Part shown: positions 1 to 7,980 of the stretch, in pieces | Layout of the letters: every line of letters starts with the position of its first letter | Position numbering within the stretch: position 1 is the first letter of the stretch | NCBI GenBank assembly: GCA_019347855.1 | Contig: JAHWKO010000011.1 | Span: 1 to 37,352 of the forward strand | Source: Actinomycetota bacterium | GTDB taxonomy: Bacteria > Actinomycetota > Nitriliruptoria > Nitriliruptorales > JAHWKO01 | Length of the DNA stretch: 37,352 nt | Direction of reading: 5' to 3' | Notes under the pieces: model-generated | Told to the model about the DNA's origin: nothing | Seen by the model: the letters and a program-made list of their open reading frames with translations, nothing else | The model's database searches: none | Translations under genes and position numbers: made by a program

Positions 1-245
1 CGGACTTCCTGGATCAGCCGCTCGACGTCATCCTCGTCGTCGATGCCGAGCGCGCGGGCGCGCGCAGCGCCGTAGCGCTGGAGGATCTCGAAGCGCCCGG
101 TCTCCTGGTAGGCCTGGTAGACGCGCAGCATCTCGCGGAACAGCTCGCTCTTGTTTCCACCCTGCTCCTCGGCGAGGCGCTCGAAGTCGCGGGCCAGGTC
201 CGGTGGTACCGAGACCGAGAGGACCTTGGAGGTTCGCTGTGTCAT
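1..245 (-). CDS. Ribbon-helix-helix (CopG/Arc-type) DNA-binding protein, C-terminus cut by window edge
   Basis: The reading frame begins at an ATG at 245 and runs off the left edge after 81 codons. The product starts MTQRTSKVLSVSVPPDLARD, a typical short beta strand followed by two helices (DFERLAEEQGGNKSELFREML), which is the CopG/Arc ribbon-helix-helix fold. The Gly-Asn-Lys-Ser turn before the second helix is the usual N-cap of the fold. A good ribosome binding site (GGTGAGGAG) lies just upstream of the ATG. Proteins of this kind are often antitoxins that repress their own operon through the basic strand. A toxin gene would be expected to follow on the minus strand, outside this window, so that role is inference. 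It could equally be a stand-alone repressor. Confidence 0.8.
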   Translation of the reverse strand, partial: MTQRTSKVLSVSVPPDLARDFERLAEEQGGNKSELFREMLRVYQAYQETGRFEILQRYGAARARALGIDDEDDVERLIQEV

Positions 246-274
246 CGTCCGTCTCCTCACCCGGGAAGCCTAAG

Positions 275-280
275 AGTATA
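275..280 (-). promoter_or_regulatory. Likely -10 element of the ribbon-helix-helix gene
   Basis: On the minus strand this reads TATACT inside an unusually AT-rich island (about 271-292) in otherwise GC-rich DNA, 30 nt upstream of the ATG at 245. No good -35 hexamer is seen 16-18 nt further upstream. An autoregulated RHH promoter is a reasonable guess. Confidence 0.5.
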
Positions 281-363
281 ACAGTGTATGAACGTCCTCG
301 ACTGCGCGCGAGAGCCGAATCTCCTATGCGCGGCTGGTCGTCAAGGCTCTGGCACCCAATAGC

Positions 364-384
364 GCGTGGCGCTGGTCGCCACGC
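364..384. other. Perfect 8-bp inverted repeat in the 246-505 intergenic stretch
   Basis: GCGTGGCG and CGCCACGC flank a 5-nt loop. It lies between the 3' end of the methyltransferase gene (stop at 506) and the start of the RHH gene. There is no T-run on either side, so it would be a non-canonical terminator for the methyltransferase at best. I see no gene in 246-505. Confidence 0.35.
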
Positions 385-505
385 CACTCGCAGCCGTGAG
401 GATGTTTGCCAGTGGTCGGAGGGTCTCCCCGTGTACAACGGACATGCGGCGGATTGGGTAGTCGAGGCGCCTGAGGGCGGCTCCTCCAGGTGTTCGGCTC
501 GGGGG

Positions 506-1588
506 TTACGGGCGTGCTTCGAAGATCAGGTTTATCCCGGTTTCGGCTGCGCGGCGGAAGCGGGTGAAGCCGGCGGCGGTGACGACCTCACGGATGCGTG
601 TCTCGCCGGCTTGGCCGCCGAGGGCGGCGTCGACCTCCTGGGAGCGTGACATGGGCAGGCACATGGTGGTGGACGCGGAGTAGAAGATGCGACCGATCGG
701 GGTGAGGTTGTCCTCGAGCCGGTCGTGGGCGAAGGGCTCGACGATCATCCAGGTGCCGTCGGCCGTGAGCGTGTCGAGGACGTGGGCGGCAGCGCCCGTC
801 GGGTCCCCCATGTCGTGCAGGGCGTCGAAGACCGTGACCAGGCCGTAGCCCGAGCCTGTGTATTCCTTGGCGGTGGCGGTCTCGAACCGGCACCGGTCGG
901 CCACGCCGGCCTCGGCAGCGGCCTGCTTTGCCAGGTCGATCGAGCCACCGTGGGAGTCGAAGCCGATGAACTGCGAGGCTGGATAGGCCTGAGCCATCAG
1001 GATCGTGGAGGCACCACCGCCGCAGCCGATGTCGGCAACGCGGGTGCCCTGTCGCAGCTGGTCCTCGACGCCGTCGAGTGCGGGGATCCAGTCGGGGACC
1101 AGGTGGGTGGCGTAGTTCCCGCGGAAGAACCGCAGGGTGGCCTCGGTGAGGTCGGGATGACGGTCGCCCCAGGCCAGGCCGCGGCCGGTCGTGAAGGCGT
1201 CGCACAGCAGGTCGACGTCGGCGATGACGCTCGCGGCGGCCAGCAGCCCTGCTGGCGCATCGAAGATGCCGTGCCGGCCGGTCAGGGCGAGCGCCTGGAC
1301 GGGGGTGAGCCGGAAGCGGCCGGTGGCCGGGTCGTACTCGGCGAAGCTGCTTGCGGCCTGGGCAGCGAGCCACTCGTGGACGTAGCGTGCGTGGGTGTCG
1401 GTGGCCTCCGCGATCTGTTCGGGGGTGTGCCAGTCGCTGTCGTCCATCGCCCGGTACAGCCCGAGCCGATCCCCGACCAGGACCGTCGCGGCGTGCATCA
1501 CCGCCCCCAGATCGCCGAAGAAGCCTTCCAGGAAGGCGTGGAACTGGGCCTCGTCGATGTCGGCCCAGACAGTCGTAGCTACGGTCAT
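506..1588 (-). CDS. Class I SAM-dependent methyltransferase with N-terminal winged-helix domain (Rv2258c-like)
   Basis: The protein is 360 residues from an ATG at 1588, preceded by a purine-rich AAAGGGGA ribosome binding site. The frame stays open further upstream, but without such a site. Residues about 1-150 are helical and resemble the winged-helix dimerisation domain of O-methyltransferase-like proteins. The Rossmann core follows with motif I VADIGCGGGAS, an acidic end of strand 2 (FIGFDSHGGSI), motif TVFDALHDMGDP and the MIVEPF strand. The C-terminal IREVVTAAGFTRFRRAAET segment is the usual end of the fold. The layout matches M. tuberculosis Rv2258c and its relatives, whose substrates are not well defined, so none is assigned here. 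It is divergently arranged with the LAL regulator at 1693, which makes control by that regulator plausible but unproven. Confidence 0.85.
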   Translation of the reverse strand: MTVATTVWADIDEAQFHAFLEGFFGDLGAVMHAATVLVGDRLGLYRAMDDSDWHTPEQIAEATDTHARYVHEWLAAQAASSFAEYDPATGRFRLTPVQALALTGRHGIFDAPAGLLAAASVIADVDLLCDAFTTGRGLAWGDRHPDLTEATLRFFRGNYATHLVPDWIPALDGVEDQLRQGTRVADIGCGGGASTILMAQAYPASQFIGFDSHGGSIDLAKQAAAEAGVADRCRFETATAKEYTGSGYGLVTVFDALHDMGDPTGAAAHVLDTLTADGTWMIVEPFAHDRLEDNLTPIGRIFYSASTTMCLPMSRSQEVDAALGGQAGETRIREVVTAAGFTRFRRAAETGINLIFEARP

Positions 1589-1638
1589 CGAACGTCCCCT
1601 TTGGCGGATGGTTCGCAGGATGCGCCACGGCCGGCCCG

Positions 1639-1665
1639 TTGCCATCGTCAGGGGGGTCGTAGATT
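1639..1665 (+). promoter_or_regulatory. Possible promoter of the LAL regulator gene
   Basis: TTGCCA (1639-1644) and TAGATT (1660-1665) are separated by 15 nt, shorter than the ideal 17. TAGATT lies 27 nt upstream of the ATG at 1693. It sits in the 104-bp divergent spacer shared with the methyltransferase gene. Confidence 0.4.
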
Positions 1666-1692
1666 TGGAGCGCCGGCAGGGAGGAGTCAGGC

Positions 1693-3216
1693 ATGGCGAC
1701 CGGGCAGCCGGGCCCGGACCCGCTGCTCGAGCGGGAACACGAGCTCGAGCACGCCGAGGCGATGCTGGCAGCGGCACTCGCGGGCGAGGGCACGGTGCTG
1801 CTTGTGGAGGGTCGGGCCGGCATGGGCAAGACACGGCTCGCCCAAGCCGTCGCCGAAGCGGCTGCGTCGAAGGGGTTCGCGGTCCACTGGGCCACCGGCG
1901 ATCAGCTCGAGCGCGGGTTCGCGTTCGGGGTGCTGCGCGACCTGCTCGCGTCCATGCTGCACGGTCGGGACGGTGCCGACCACGACGTTGTGTTCCACGG
2001 TCCGGCAGGGGCCGCAGTCCGTCGCCTCGAATCGGCCGACCCTGACCTCCCCGAGGGCGTCGACGCGGACGCGCTCACGGTCGACTACGGCTTCTACCGG
2101 CTCCTCCACGACCTCGCGGAGCGGTGTCCGAGGCTGGTGTGCGTCGACGATGCCCACTGGGCCGACCTCCGGTCCCTCCATGCGCTGCGGTTCGCCGCTC
2201 GGCGCTCGGGCGAGCTACCGGTGGTAATCGTGCTGACGCACCGTCCGTCGCAGGATCCGGACCTGACCGGCCTGCTCGGACGCCTGGCGGCGCCGCCGAA
2301 CGGTGCCAGGCTCGTGCTGTCGCCGCTCGGAGCCCGATCGGTCTCACTGCTCGCGGCATCGGTCCTTTCGAACAAGACCGACGAAGCCCTCGGGCGGCAA
2401 CTGTCGACCATCACGGGCGGCAACCCGTTTCTGGTCCGTGAGATGCTCGCGGCCGTCCGGGTCGGCTCGTTGGGCTCGCAACCTGCGGACATCGCCGATC
2501 TCGAACGGCTCGTTCCGGCCTCCATCGTCGAGTCCGTCCGGCGGCGGATGACCGTCGCTGGCGATGACGCGCGAAGCTTCGCTGATGCGCTCGCCGTGCT
2601 CGGGGAGGCGAGCCTACGGGACGTTGCGGGCCTGGCCACGCTGGACGAGGCCGCCGCCGTGATCGCTGCCGACCGTCTCGCTGCGGCGGGCGTGGTCTCG
2701 ACCGGGCCACCGGTCCGGTTTGCTCACCCAATCCTTCGTCAGGCCGTGAGGACCCAGATCCCTGCCGCTTCCCTGTCGCTCGTGCACGCCCGCGCTGCAC
2801 GGTTGCTGTCCGAGGTGGGCGCCCCCCTCGAGTCCGTCGCCGCTCACCTGCTCGAGGCGCTCCCGCGTGGTGACCCGTGGGCCGTAACCACCCTGATGGC
2901 CGCTGCTCGGCATGAACAGCGGCAAGGATCGCCCGACACCGCCGTGCCGCTACTGGCCAGGGCGGCTGCCGAGCCTCCACCGCCCGGGCAGAGGTTCGAC
3001 ACGACGCTCGCGCTGGCCGAAGCGCAGGCACAGACCCATCACCCCGAGGCAGCCGCGACCGCACGACAAGCCGTGGACCTCGCGGCCGGCCCGCAGCAGC
3101 TCGCGACGGCCAGGCTGCAGCTGGTCCGAACGCTCGGCCTGCTCGGCGATTTCCACGCCGCCTTGGACCTGCTCGACGACCCGAGACCGACCGGGACGAT
3201 CCGGATCCGGACCTGA
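1693..3216 (+). CDS. N-terminal part of the split LAL regulator: ATPase domain
   Basis: This open frame gives 507 residues. The Walker A motif is GRAGMGKT at residues 40-47, and the Walker B region is LVCVDDAHWAD around D152-D153, with the Asp-Asp-Ala-His-Trp-Ala-Asp signature typical of LAL and adenylate-cyclase-associated STAND ATPases. A GGNPFLVREM motif follows near residue 240, another hallmark of this family. Residues about 370-490 begin the alpha-helical repeat region. The last eleven residues (PRPTGTIRIRT) look out of frame. If translated as is, the product would be an ATPase without a DNA-binding domain. Confidence 0.75.
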   Translation: MATGQPGPDPLLEREHELEHAEAMLAAALAGEGTVLLVEGRAGMGKTRLAQAVAEAAASKGFAVHWATGDQLERGFAFGVLRDLLASMLHGRDGADHDVVFHGPAGAAVRRLESADPDLPEGVDADALTVDYGFYRLLHDLAERCPRLVCVDDAHWADLRSLHALRFAARRSGELPVVIVLTHRPSQDPDLTGLLGRLAAPPNGARLVLSPLGARSVSLLAASVLSNKTDEALGRQLSTITGGNPFLVREMLAAVRVGSLGSQPADIADLERLVPASIVESVRRRMTVAGDDARSFADALAVLGEASLRDVAGLATLDEAAAVIAADRLAAAGVVSTGPPVRFAHPILRQAVRTQIPAASLSLVHARAARLLSEVGAPLESVAAHLLEALPRGDPWAVTTLMAAARHEQRQGSPDTAVPLLARAAAEPPPPGQRFDTTLALAEAQAQTHHPEAAATARQAVDLAAGPQQLATARLQLVRTLGLLGDFHAALDLLDDPRPTGTIRIRT

Positions 3217-3218
3217 CG

Positions 3219-4523
3219 TTGCAGACCGAGGCAGAGTTGCTGGGGATGGCCCGGCTCCATCCCCAAACCCACGACCGTGCGCTGGCGCGGCTCGACGCGC
3301 TCGCACCACAAGCGACACCCGCACGACCGTCGACCGTCGTGCTGCTCGCCAACCTCGCCCTGTCGACCCTCGAACGCAACGAACCACCGGCAACGGTCGC
3401 CGCACTGGCCGGGCAGGCCCTCTCCCGGGGCTGGCTGATCGGCACCGGAAGCTTCCAGCTGGTCTACGCCGTCACGACTCTCATCTGGATCGACCGGCTC
3501 GACGTGGCACAGCGTGCCTGCGACGCTGCCGTATTGGCCGCGGGCGGGTCCGGGTCCGTGTCGCTCGAGCTCACGGGTCGCGCGTTGCGGTCCGAACTAA
3601 ACCTGCGACGTGGACGCGTCGCCGACGCCGCCGTGGACGCCCAAACCTACGCCGACCTGCGGCTCGCCGAACCTCCCTCGGACCGCACCCCCTACGCGCG
3701 TGCGCATCTCGCCAACGTCCTCATCGAACGGGCCGAGCTCGACGAGGCCGAACGCGTGCTCGCCGACCCGGATCCGCGCGAGCACGCCGGGAACAACCCC
3801 TTCTACCTCGACAGCCGGGGCCGGCTGTGCCTCGCACGTGGTGACGCCGCCGCGGCCCTCGACAACCTGCTCGCCTGCGGACGCGCGCTCGCCGACCGCG
3901 GCGGTGTCGACACGCCGACCATGTTCGCGTGGCGATCACACGCCGCCCGCGCGCTGATCCGGCTCGGTGAGCGCACACGAGCGAGGGAACTGGCCGAGCA
4001 AGAGCTGACGCTGGCGACCAGGGGCCAGGTCGCGGGCGCGATCGGCGAGGCACTGACCACCCTTGCCCTGATCGACAGCGGCGACGACGGGCTCGATCGG
4101 CTGCGAAGAGCCCTCGAGGTGCTCGCCGACTCCCCACGGGTCCTGGTCCGTATCCGTGCCCTCATCGAGCTCGGGGCGATGATCCGCCGCGCCGGCCGTC
4201 CCAAGGATGCCCGCGAGCCGCTCCGGGCGGCGCTCGACCTCGCGCACCACCGCGGCGCGATCGCTCTCGCCGAGCAGGCACGGGAGGAGCTCGTCGTCTC
4301 CGGCGCCCGCCCCCGCCGGGCCGCCACCACCGGTCTCGCCGCCCTCACCCCGAGCGAAGGACGCGTCGCACAGCTAGTTGCGCGCGGCTACTCCAACCGG
4401 CAGATCGCAGACACGCTGTTCGTCTCGCCCCGCACCGTGGCGACCCACCTGACCCACATCTACCAGAAGCTGCGATGCGAGGGACGCGACGAGCTCACCA
4501 CCTTCCTCGAGCACCATCTCTGA
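3219..4523 (+). CDS. C-terminal part of the split LAL regulator: helical repeats and LuxR helix-turn-helix
   Basis: This frame can start only at a weak TTG two bases after the previous stop, with no ribosome binding site of its own. It is therefore more likely the continuation of the upstream frame than an independent gene. Residues 1-350 are TPR-like helical pairs rich in Ala, Leu and Arg. The C-terminus carries a clear GerE/LuxR helix-turn-helix: LTPSEGRVAQLVARGYSNRQ followed by IADTLFVSPRTVATHLTHIY. The recognition helix residues (SPRTVATHL) are intact, so DNA binding would be kept if the fragment were made. Separate translation by termination-reinitiation is possible but not supported by any visible signal. 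Confidence 0.75.
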   Translation: MQTEAELLGMARLHPQTHDRALARLDALAPQATPARPSTVVLLANLALSTLERNEPPATVAALAGQALSRGWLIGTGSFQLVYAVTTLIWIDRLDVAQRACDAAVLAAGGSGSVSLELTGRALRSELNLRRGRVADAAVDAQTYADLRLAEPPSDRTPYARAHLANVLIERAELDEAERVLADPDPREHAGNNPFYLDSRGRLCLARGDAAAALDNLLACGRALADRGGVDTPTMFAWRSHAARALIRLGERTRARELAEQELTLATRGQVAGAIGEALTTLALIDSGDDGLDRLRRALEVLADSPRVLVRIRALIELGAMIRRAGRPKDAREPLRAALDLAHHRGAIALAEQAREELVVSGARPRRAATTGLAALTPSEGRVAQLVARGYSNRQIADTLFVSPRTVATHLTHIYQKLRCEGRDELTTFLEHHL

Positions 4524-4876
4524 CCGGCACCCACCACTGGGGAACGCGATACGGCCTGCAGCCACCACACGAGCACCCAACCCCGCGCATCCGCGATACG
4601 TCGGAGGCCGGAACGAGTTCCCCAAGGTGCGAAACTATTGGCGAACGACCGTCTCACCGAACGGTCTCAAGCCGCCAGAACTGGGACTCTCGGGCGGGTT
4701 GGTGGCGTGCCGAACGGGCCGATCCGTTGCCGAGCGTTCCCTTCGATCCTGCCTTCAACATGGACTTCGGGACGTCGACTTCGAGGTGACCGTCCGACCT
4801 CACCGCCGCCGGGGGCCGACCCCTACGCTCGCAACACGACGCCTCGCGACCGCGCCGGGGCCAACACCGGCTGGAG
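4524..4876. other. 353-bp stretch without a convincing gene
   Basis: No frame here has a start with a ribosome binding site and a recognisable product. The only structure I see is a 6-bp inverted repeat, GACCGT (4647-4652) and ACGGTC (4661-4666), with an 8-nt loop. It could mark the end of the LAL transcript but has no T-run. The stretch should also contain the promoter of the gene starting at 4877, but no clear -35/-10 pair is visible. Confidence 0.4.
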
Positions 4877-6928
4877 GTGGTGGTCATCAACCGATTGGCA
4901 GCCGAGACCTCGCCGTACCTCCTCCAGCACGCGGGCAACCCCGTGGACTGGCTCCCGTGGGGGCCGGAGGCCTTCGAGGAGGCCGAGCGGCGCGACGTCC
5001 CGATCTTCCTCTCGGTCGGCTACTCGTCGTGCCACTGGTGCCACGTGATGGCCCACGAGTCCTTCGAGGACGATGCCGTGGCCGAGAAGCTGAACGAGCG
5101 GTTCGTGCCGGTGAAGGTGGACCGCGAGGAACGCCCTGACGTCGACGCCGTCTACATGGACGCGGTGCAGGCCCTGACGGGGCGCGGGGGCTGGCCGATG
5201 TCGGTGTTCCTCACGCCAGACGCCCGACCGTTCTTCGGCGGGACCTACTGGCCCAAGGACGACCGTGGTGGCATGCCCGGCTTCCGGAGGGTCCTGGACT
5301 CGGTGTGGGACGCCTGGACAGAGCGTCGCGACGAGGTCGTGGAGTCGGCGGGGGAGATCTCGGCGGCGATCGACCGGCGTTCGCGCAAGGCAGCGGAGGG
5401 CGACGTCGATCCAGGCGTCGCCGACCGCGCTGCGGGTCTCGCCCTGCGGGCGTGGGACCGTCAGCTCGGCGGGTTCGGGCGGGCTCCGAAGTTCCCGCAG
5501 GCGATGACGCTGGACTGGCTGGTCGACCGCGCGGTCCGGACGGGCGACGGGACCTGGCTCGACCCGGTGCTCCACTCGCTCGATGCGATGGCGGCCGGCG
5601 GGATCCACGATCAGGTCGCCGGCGGGTTCCACCGCTACTCGACCGACGCTCACTGGCTGGTCCCGCACTTCGAGAAGATGCTCTACGACAACGCCCTGCT
5701 CGCCCCGGTGTACGCCGCCGCGGCAGCGGTCACCGGCCACGCGCGGCTCGATCGGGTGGCACGGTCGATCCTCGACTACCTCGTGCGTGAGATGCGGCAC
5801 GAGGCGGGGGGCTTCTACAGCGCCACAGACGCCGACTCCGAAGGGGTCGAGGGGCTGTTCTTCGTGTGGACCGCCGAGGAGTTCCGTGAGGTCGTCGGGG
5901 AGGTCGGTGCCGACCCGGAGCGGTACGCGCGGTACTTCGGCGTGACCGAGGACGGGAACTGGACCCCCGAGCGCTCCGAGCCGGACGTCGCCGGCACCAA
6001 CATCCTGCACGTCGCTGAGCCCGACGCGGTCGACGACCTGGACGAGCTCGATCGGGTGCGCCGCGCGCTCCACGAGCGCCGTTCAGGGCGCGTGGCGCCT
6101 GGGCTCGACGACAAGGTGCTCACGTCCTGGAACGCGCTGGCCGTCCGGGCCTTCGCGAGGTGCGGGGCGCTCCTCGGACTGCCGGAGCTGGTCGACACGG
6201 CGGTCGAGACGGCGCGGTTCCTCCACGAGGAGCTGGTCGTCGACGGGAGGCTGCACCACGTGTGGAAGGAGGGCACCACGACCGTCCCGGCGTTCCTCGA
6301 GGACGTCGCCTACCTGGCGGTCGCGTGCCTCGACCTGTACGCCGTCACCGGGGACCTCGACTGGTTCCAGCGTGCGGAGCGCTGGGCCGGCGAGGCCGTG
6401 GAGCGGTTCCACGACGACGACAACGGGGGGTTCTTCTCGACCGCCTCGGACGCGGAGGAGCTCTACACGCGCCCCAAGGACAGCTGGGACAACGCCACCC
6501 CGTCCGCGAACAGCGTGATGGGGGAGGTCGCGCTGCGACTCGCCGGGTACACGGGCGAGGCCCGCTGGCGCGACCTGGCCGACGAGATCGTCGGGCTGTT
6601 CGCCGGGGACGCGGAACGCGCGCCGACGGGGTTCGGCTGGTTCTTACGGACCTGCGAGGGACAGCTGGCCGGTCCGCGCGAGATCGCGATCGTGGGTGAG
6701 CCGGGGCGGGTCCGCGATGCCCTGGTCGACGAGGTGTGGCGTCAGCCGCTGCCCGGCGCCGTCATCGCGGTCACCGAGCCCGGCGCCCCCGCGACCGATG
6801 CCATCCCGCTGCTGGCTGCGCGCACGCCGGTGGACGGACGGCCGGCGGCTTACGTGTGCCGCGAGTTCGCCTGCGAGCGCCCCGTGACCACCGCGGATGA
6901 CCTCCGCGAACTGCTGCTGGAGGCATGA
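4877..6928 (+). CDS. Thioredoxin-domain protein of the YyaL/SSP411 (DUF255) family
   Basis: This 683-residue protein begins with [20 protein letters not shown], the near-invariant N-terminus of the DUF255/SSP411 family. Residues about 1-170 form a thioredoxin-like domain with the CxxC motif CHWC at C52-C55. The rest is an alpha/alpha-barrel like that of N-acylglucosamine 2-epimerases and glycosidases, with family motifs [27 protein letters not shown] and [14 protein letters not shown]. Family members are about 650-750 residues, so it is complete. The biochemical role is not established; a link to redox or sugar metabolism is only inferred from the folds. The start is uncertain: GTG codons at 4877 and 4880 both sit almost on top of the GGAGG at 4873-4877, an unusually short spacing. 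Confidence 0.9.
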   Translation: MVVINRLAAETSPYLLQHAGNPVDWLPWGPEAFEEAERRDVPIFLSVGYSSCHWCHVMAHESFEDDAVAEKLNERFVPVKVDREERPDVDAVYMDAVQALTGRGGWPMSVFLTPDARPFFGGTYWPKDDRGGMPGFRRVLDSVWDAWTERRDEVVESAGEISAAIDRRSRKAAEGDVDPGVADRAAGLALRAWDRQLGGFGRAPKFPQAMTLDWLVDRAVRTGDGTWLDPVLHSLDAMAAGGIHDQVAGGFHRYSTDAHWLVPHFEKMLYDNALLAPVYAAAAAVTGHARLDRVARSILDYLVREMRHEAGGFYSATDADSEGVEGLFFVWTAEEFREVVGEVGADPERYARYFGVTEDGNWTPERSEPDVAGTNILHVAEPDAVDDLDELDRVRRALHERRSGRVAPGLDDKVLTSWNALAVRAFARCGALLGLPELVDTAVETARFLHEELVVDGRLHHVWKEGTTTVPAFLEDVAYLAVACLDLYAVTGDLDWFQRAERWAGEAVERFHDDDNGGFFSTASDAEELYTRPKDSWDNATPSANSVMGEVALRLAGYTGEARWRDLADEIVGLFAGDAERAPTGFGWFLRTCEGQLAGPREIAIVGEPGRVRDALVDEVWRQPLPGAVIAVTEPGAPATDAIPLLAARTPVDGRPAAYVCREFACERPVTTADDLRELLLEA

Positions 6929-6935
6929 CCCGGGG

Positions 6936-6941
6936 TACGTT
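6936..6941 (+). promoter_or_regulatory. -10-like TACGTT just upstream of the alpha/beta hydrolase gene
   Basis: TACGTT ends 8 nt before the ATG at 6950, a spacing that would place the transcript start at or near the A of the ATG. No ribosome binding site is visible. This is the arrangement of a leaderless mRNA, common in Actinobacteria, though read-through from the gene upstream (22 nt away) is also possible. Confidence 0.35.
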
Positions 6942-6949
6942 CCCGGGCG

Positions 6950-7897
6950 ATGGGCACCGGAGCACCGATCGTCGCGGAGGACTGGGCGTCGCGCGACCCC
7001 CGGTGGCGGGGCGTGCGTGCCGAGACGATCCGCGTCCAGGGGCACCCCGTCCGGGTGCTCCGCCACGACGCCACGGGCGAGGGCGATCCGCAGCTGTTCG
7101 TGCACGGCCTCGGCGGCTCGGCGCGGAACTGGCTGGACGTGCTGGGTCCGCTGTCCAAGCACGGGCAGACCCTGGCTGTGGACCTGCCAGGGTTCGGCGC
7201 CACCCCGATCCCGCGGCGCGGTTCGGCGCGGGTCCGCGCGAGCGCGGGGTTCGTGCGTGCGCTGATCGACGCGCTCGGATGGGTCCGCATCACCCTCTAC
7301 GGGAACTCGATGGGAGGGCTCATCGCGACCCTCGTTGCCGGGCGCCACCCCGCCCGGATCGGCCGGCTCGTGCTGGTGAACCCCGCGCTCCCGGCGCCCC
7401 GCCGGTCCATGCTGCGCCAGTTGTCCCTGCGGGTCTTCACCCGCATCATCCCGGCGGCCATCCCGGGGGTGGGGCGCCTCGTGATCGAGGCGGGGCTGCG
7501 GCAACGGACCGCCGAGGAGCTCGTCGAGGAGTCCATCGCCTCGGTGTTCGCGGACGTCGAGCGCTGCCGACCCGCGATGCGCGACGCGTTGATCGAGAAC
7601 GCCGAGCTCGCCAAGCGCGAGCCGTGGCGCCGCGCCGGCCTCGCTGACGCGGCCGGGTCGCTCGTGATGATGATCGCCGAGGCTGGTGAGCTGAACCACG
7701 CGATCGACTCGATCGATGCTCCGACCCTGCTGCTGTGGGGCGACGACGATCGGCTGGTCACCGGGCACGTGATCGCGGGGTTGGTCGAGCGCCGACCCGG
7801 TTGGGACCAGCACGTCTTCGGAGGTGTCGGGCACGCCCCGATGGTCGAGGCCCCGGACGAGTTCGCCACCGTCGTGGACGGCTGGCACGCGAGCTGA
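6950..7897 (+). CDS. Alpha/beta-fold hydrolase
   Basis: The protein has 315 residues. The oxyanion-hole motif is FVHGLGGSARNW, the nucleophile elbow GNSMGG has Ser120, the acid lies in LLLWGDDDRLV and the catalytic His in GVGHAP. These form a complete Ser-Asp-His triad. DLPGFGATP after strand 4 is typical of the family. A longer cap region between residues about 145 and 240 should determine the substrate, which I cannot name. The ATG starts 21 nt after the stop of the thioredoxin-domain gene and lacks an obvious ribosome binding site. An acyl-CoA ligase follows, so an ester or thioester of a lipid is a possible substrate; this is inferred from context only. Confidence 0.85.
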   Translation: MGTGAPIVAEDWASRDPRWRGVRAETIRVQGHPVRVLRHDATGEGDPQLFVHGLGGSARNWLDVLGPLSKHGQTLAVDLPGFGATPIPRRGSARVRASAGFVRALIDALGWVRITLYGNSMGGLIATLVAGRHPARIGRLVLVNPALPAPRRSMLRQLSLRVFTRIIPAAIPGVGRLVIEAGLRQRTAEELVEESIASVFADVERCRPAMRDALIENAELAKREPWRRAGLADAAGSLVMMIAEAGELNHAIDSIDAPTLLLWGDDDRLVTGHVIAGLVERRPGWDQHVFGGVGHAPMVEAPDEFATVVDGWHAS

Positions 7898-7917
7898 CCT
7901 CGCCCGCACCGCCACCG

Positions 7918-7939
7918 GCCCCTGTGGTACGAAAGGGGC
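7918..7939 (+). other. Short inverted repeat between hydrolase and acyl-CoA ligase
   Basis: GCCCCT and AGGGGC are separated by 10 nt. It has a weak stem and no T-run. It may do nothing, or be part of the leader of the gene starting at 7981. Confidence 0.2.
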
Positions 7940-7980
7940 ACGGGGATCGACGGGTGCCGGACGGCCGTAGGGGTGGGCAC

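Larger units (their letters stand above)
1693..4523 (+). pseudogene. LAL-family LuxR transcriptional regulator interrupted by an apparent one-base deletion
   Basis: Two adjacent open frames together make one complete LAL regulator: N-terminal AAA/NACHT-like ATPase, central TPR-like helical repeats and C-terminal LuxR helix-turn-helix. Frame 1 ends in TGA at 3214-3216, and homologous-looking sequence continues in frame 3. Adding one C to the CCC at 3180-3182 would give the continuous reading LLDDPETDRDDPDPDLTLQT and a 943-residue protein, which is a normal size for the family. The ribosome binding site GGGAGGAG before the ATG at 1693 is intact. Either the gene is recently broken, the base is a sequencing or assembly error, or frameshifting occurs. 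The absence of other stops and the intact motifs on both sides favour an error or a very recent event. Confidence 0.75.

Noticed and set aside
725..2227. Long plus-strand open frame opposite the methyltransferase
   Set aside because: It is the antisense shadow of a GC-rich gene; its product has no domain and it crosses the divergent start region.
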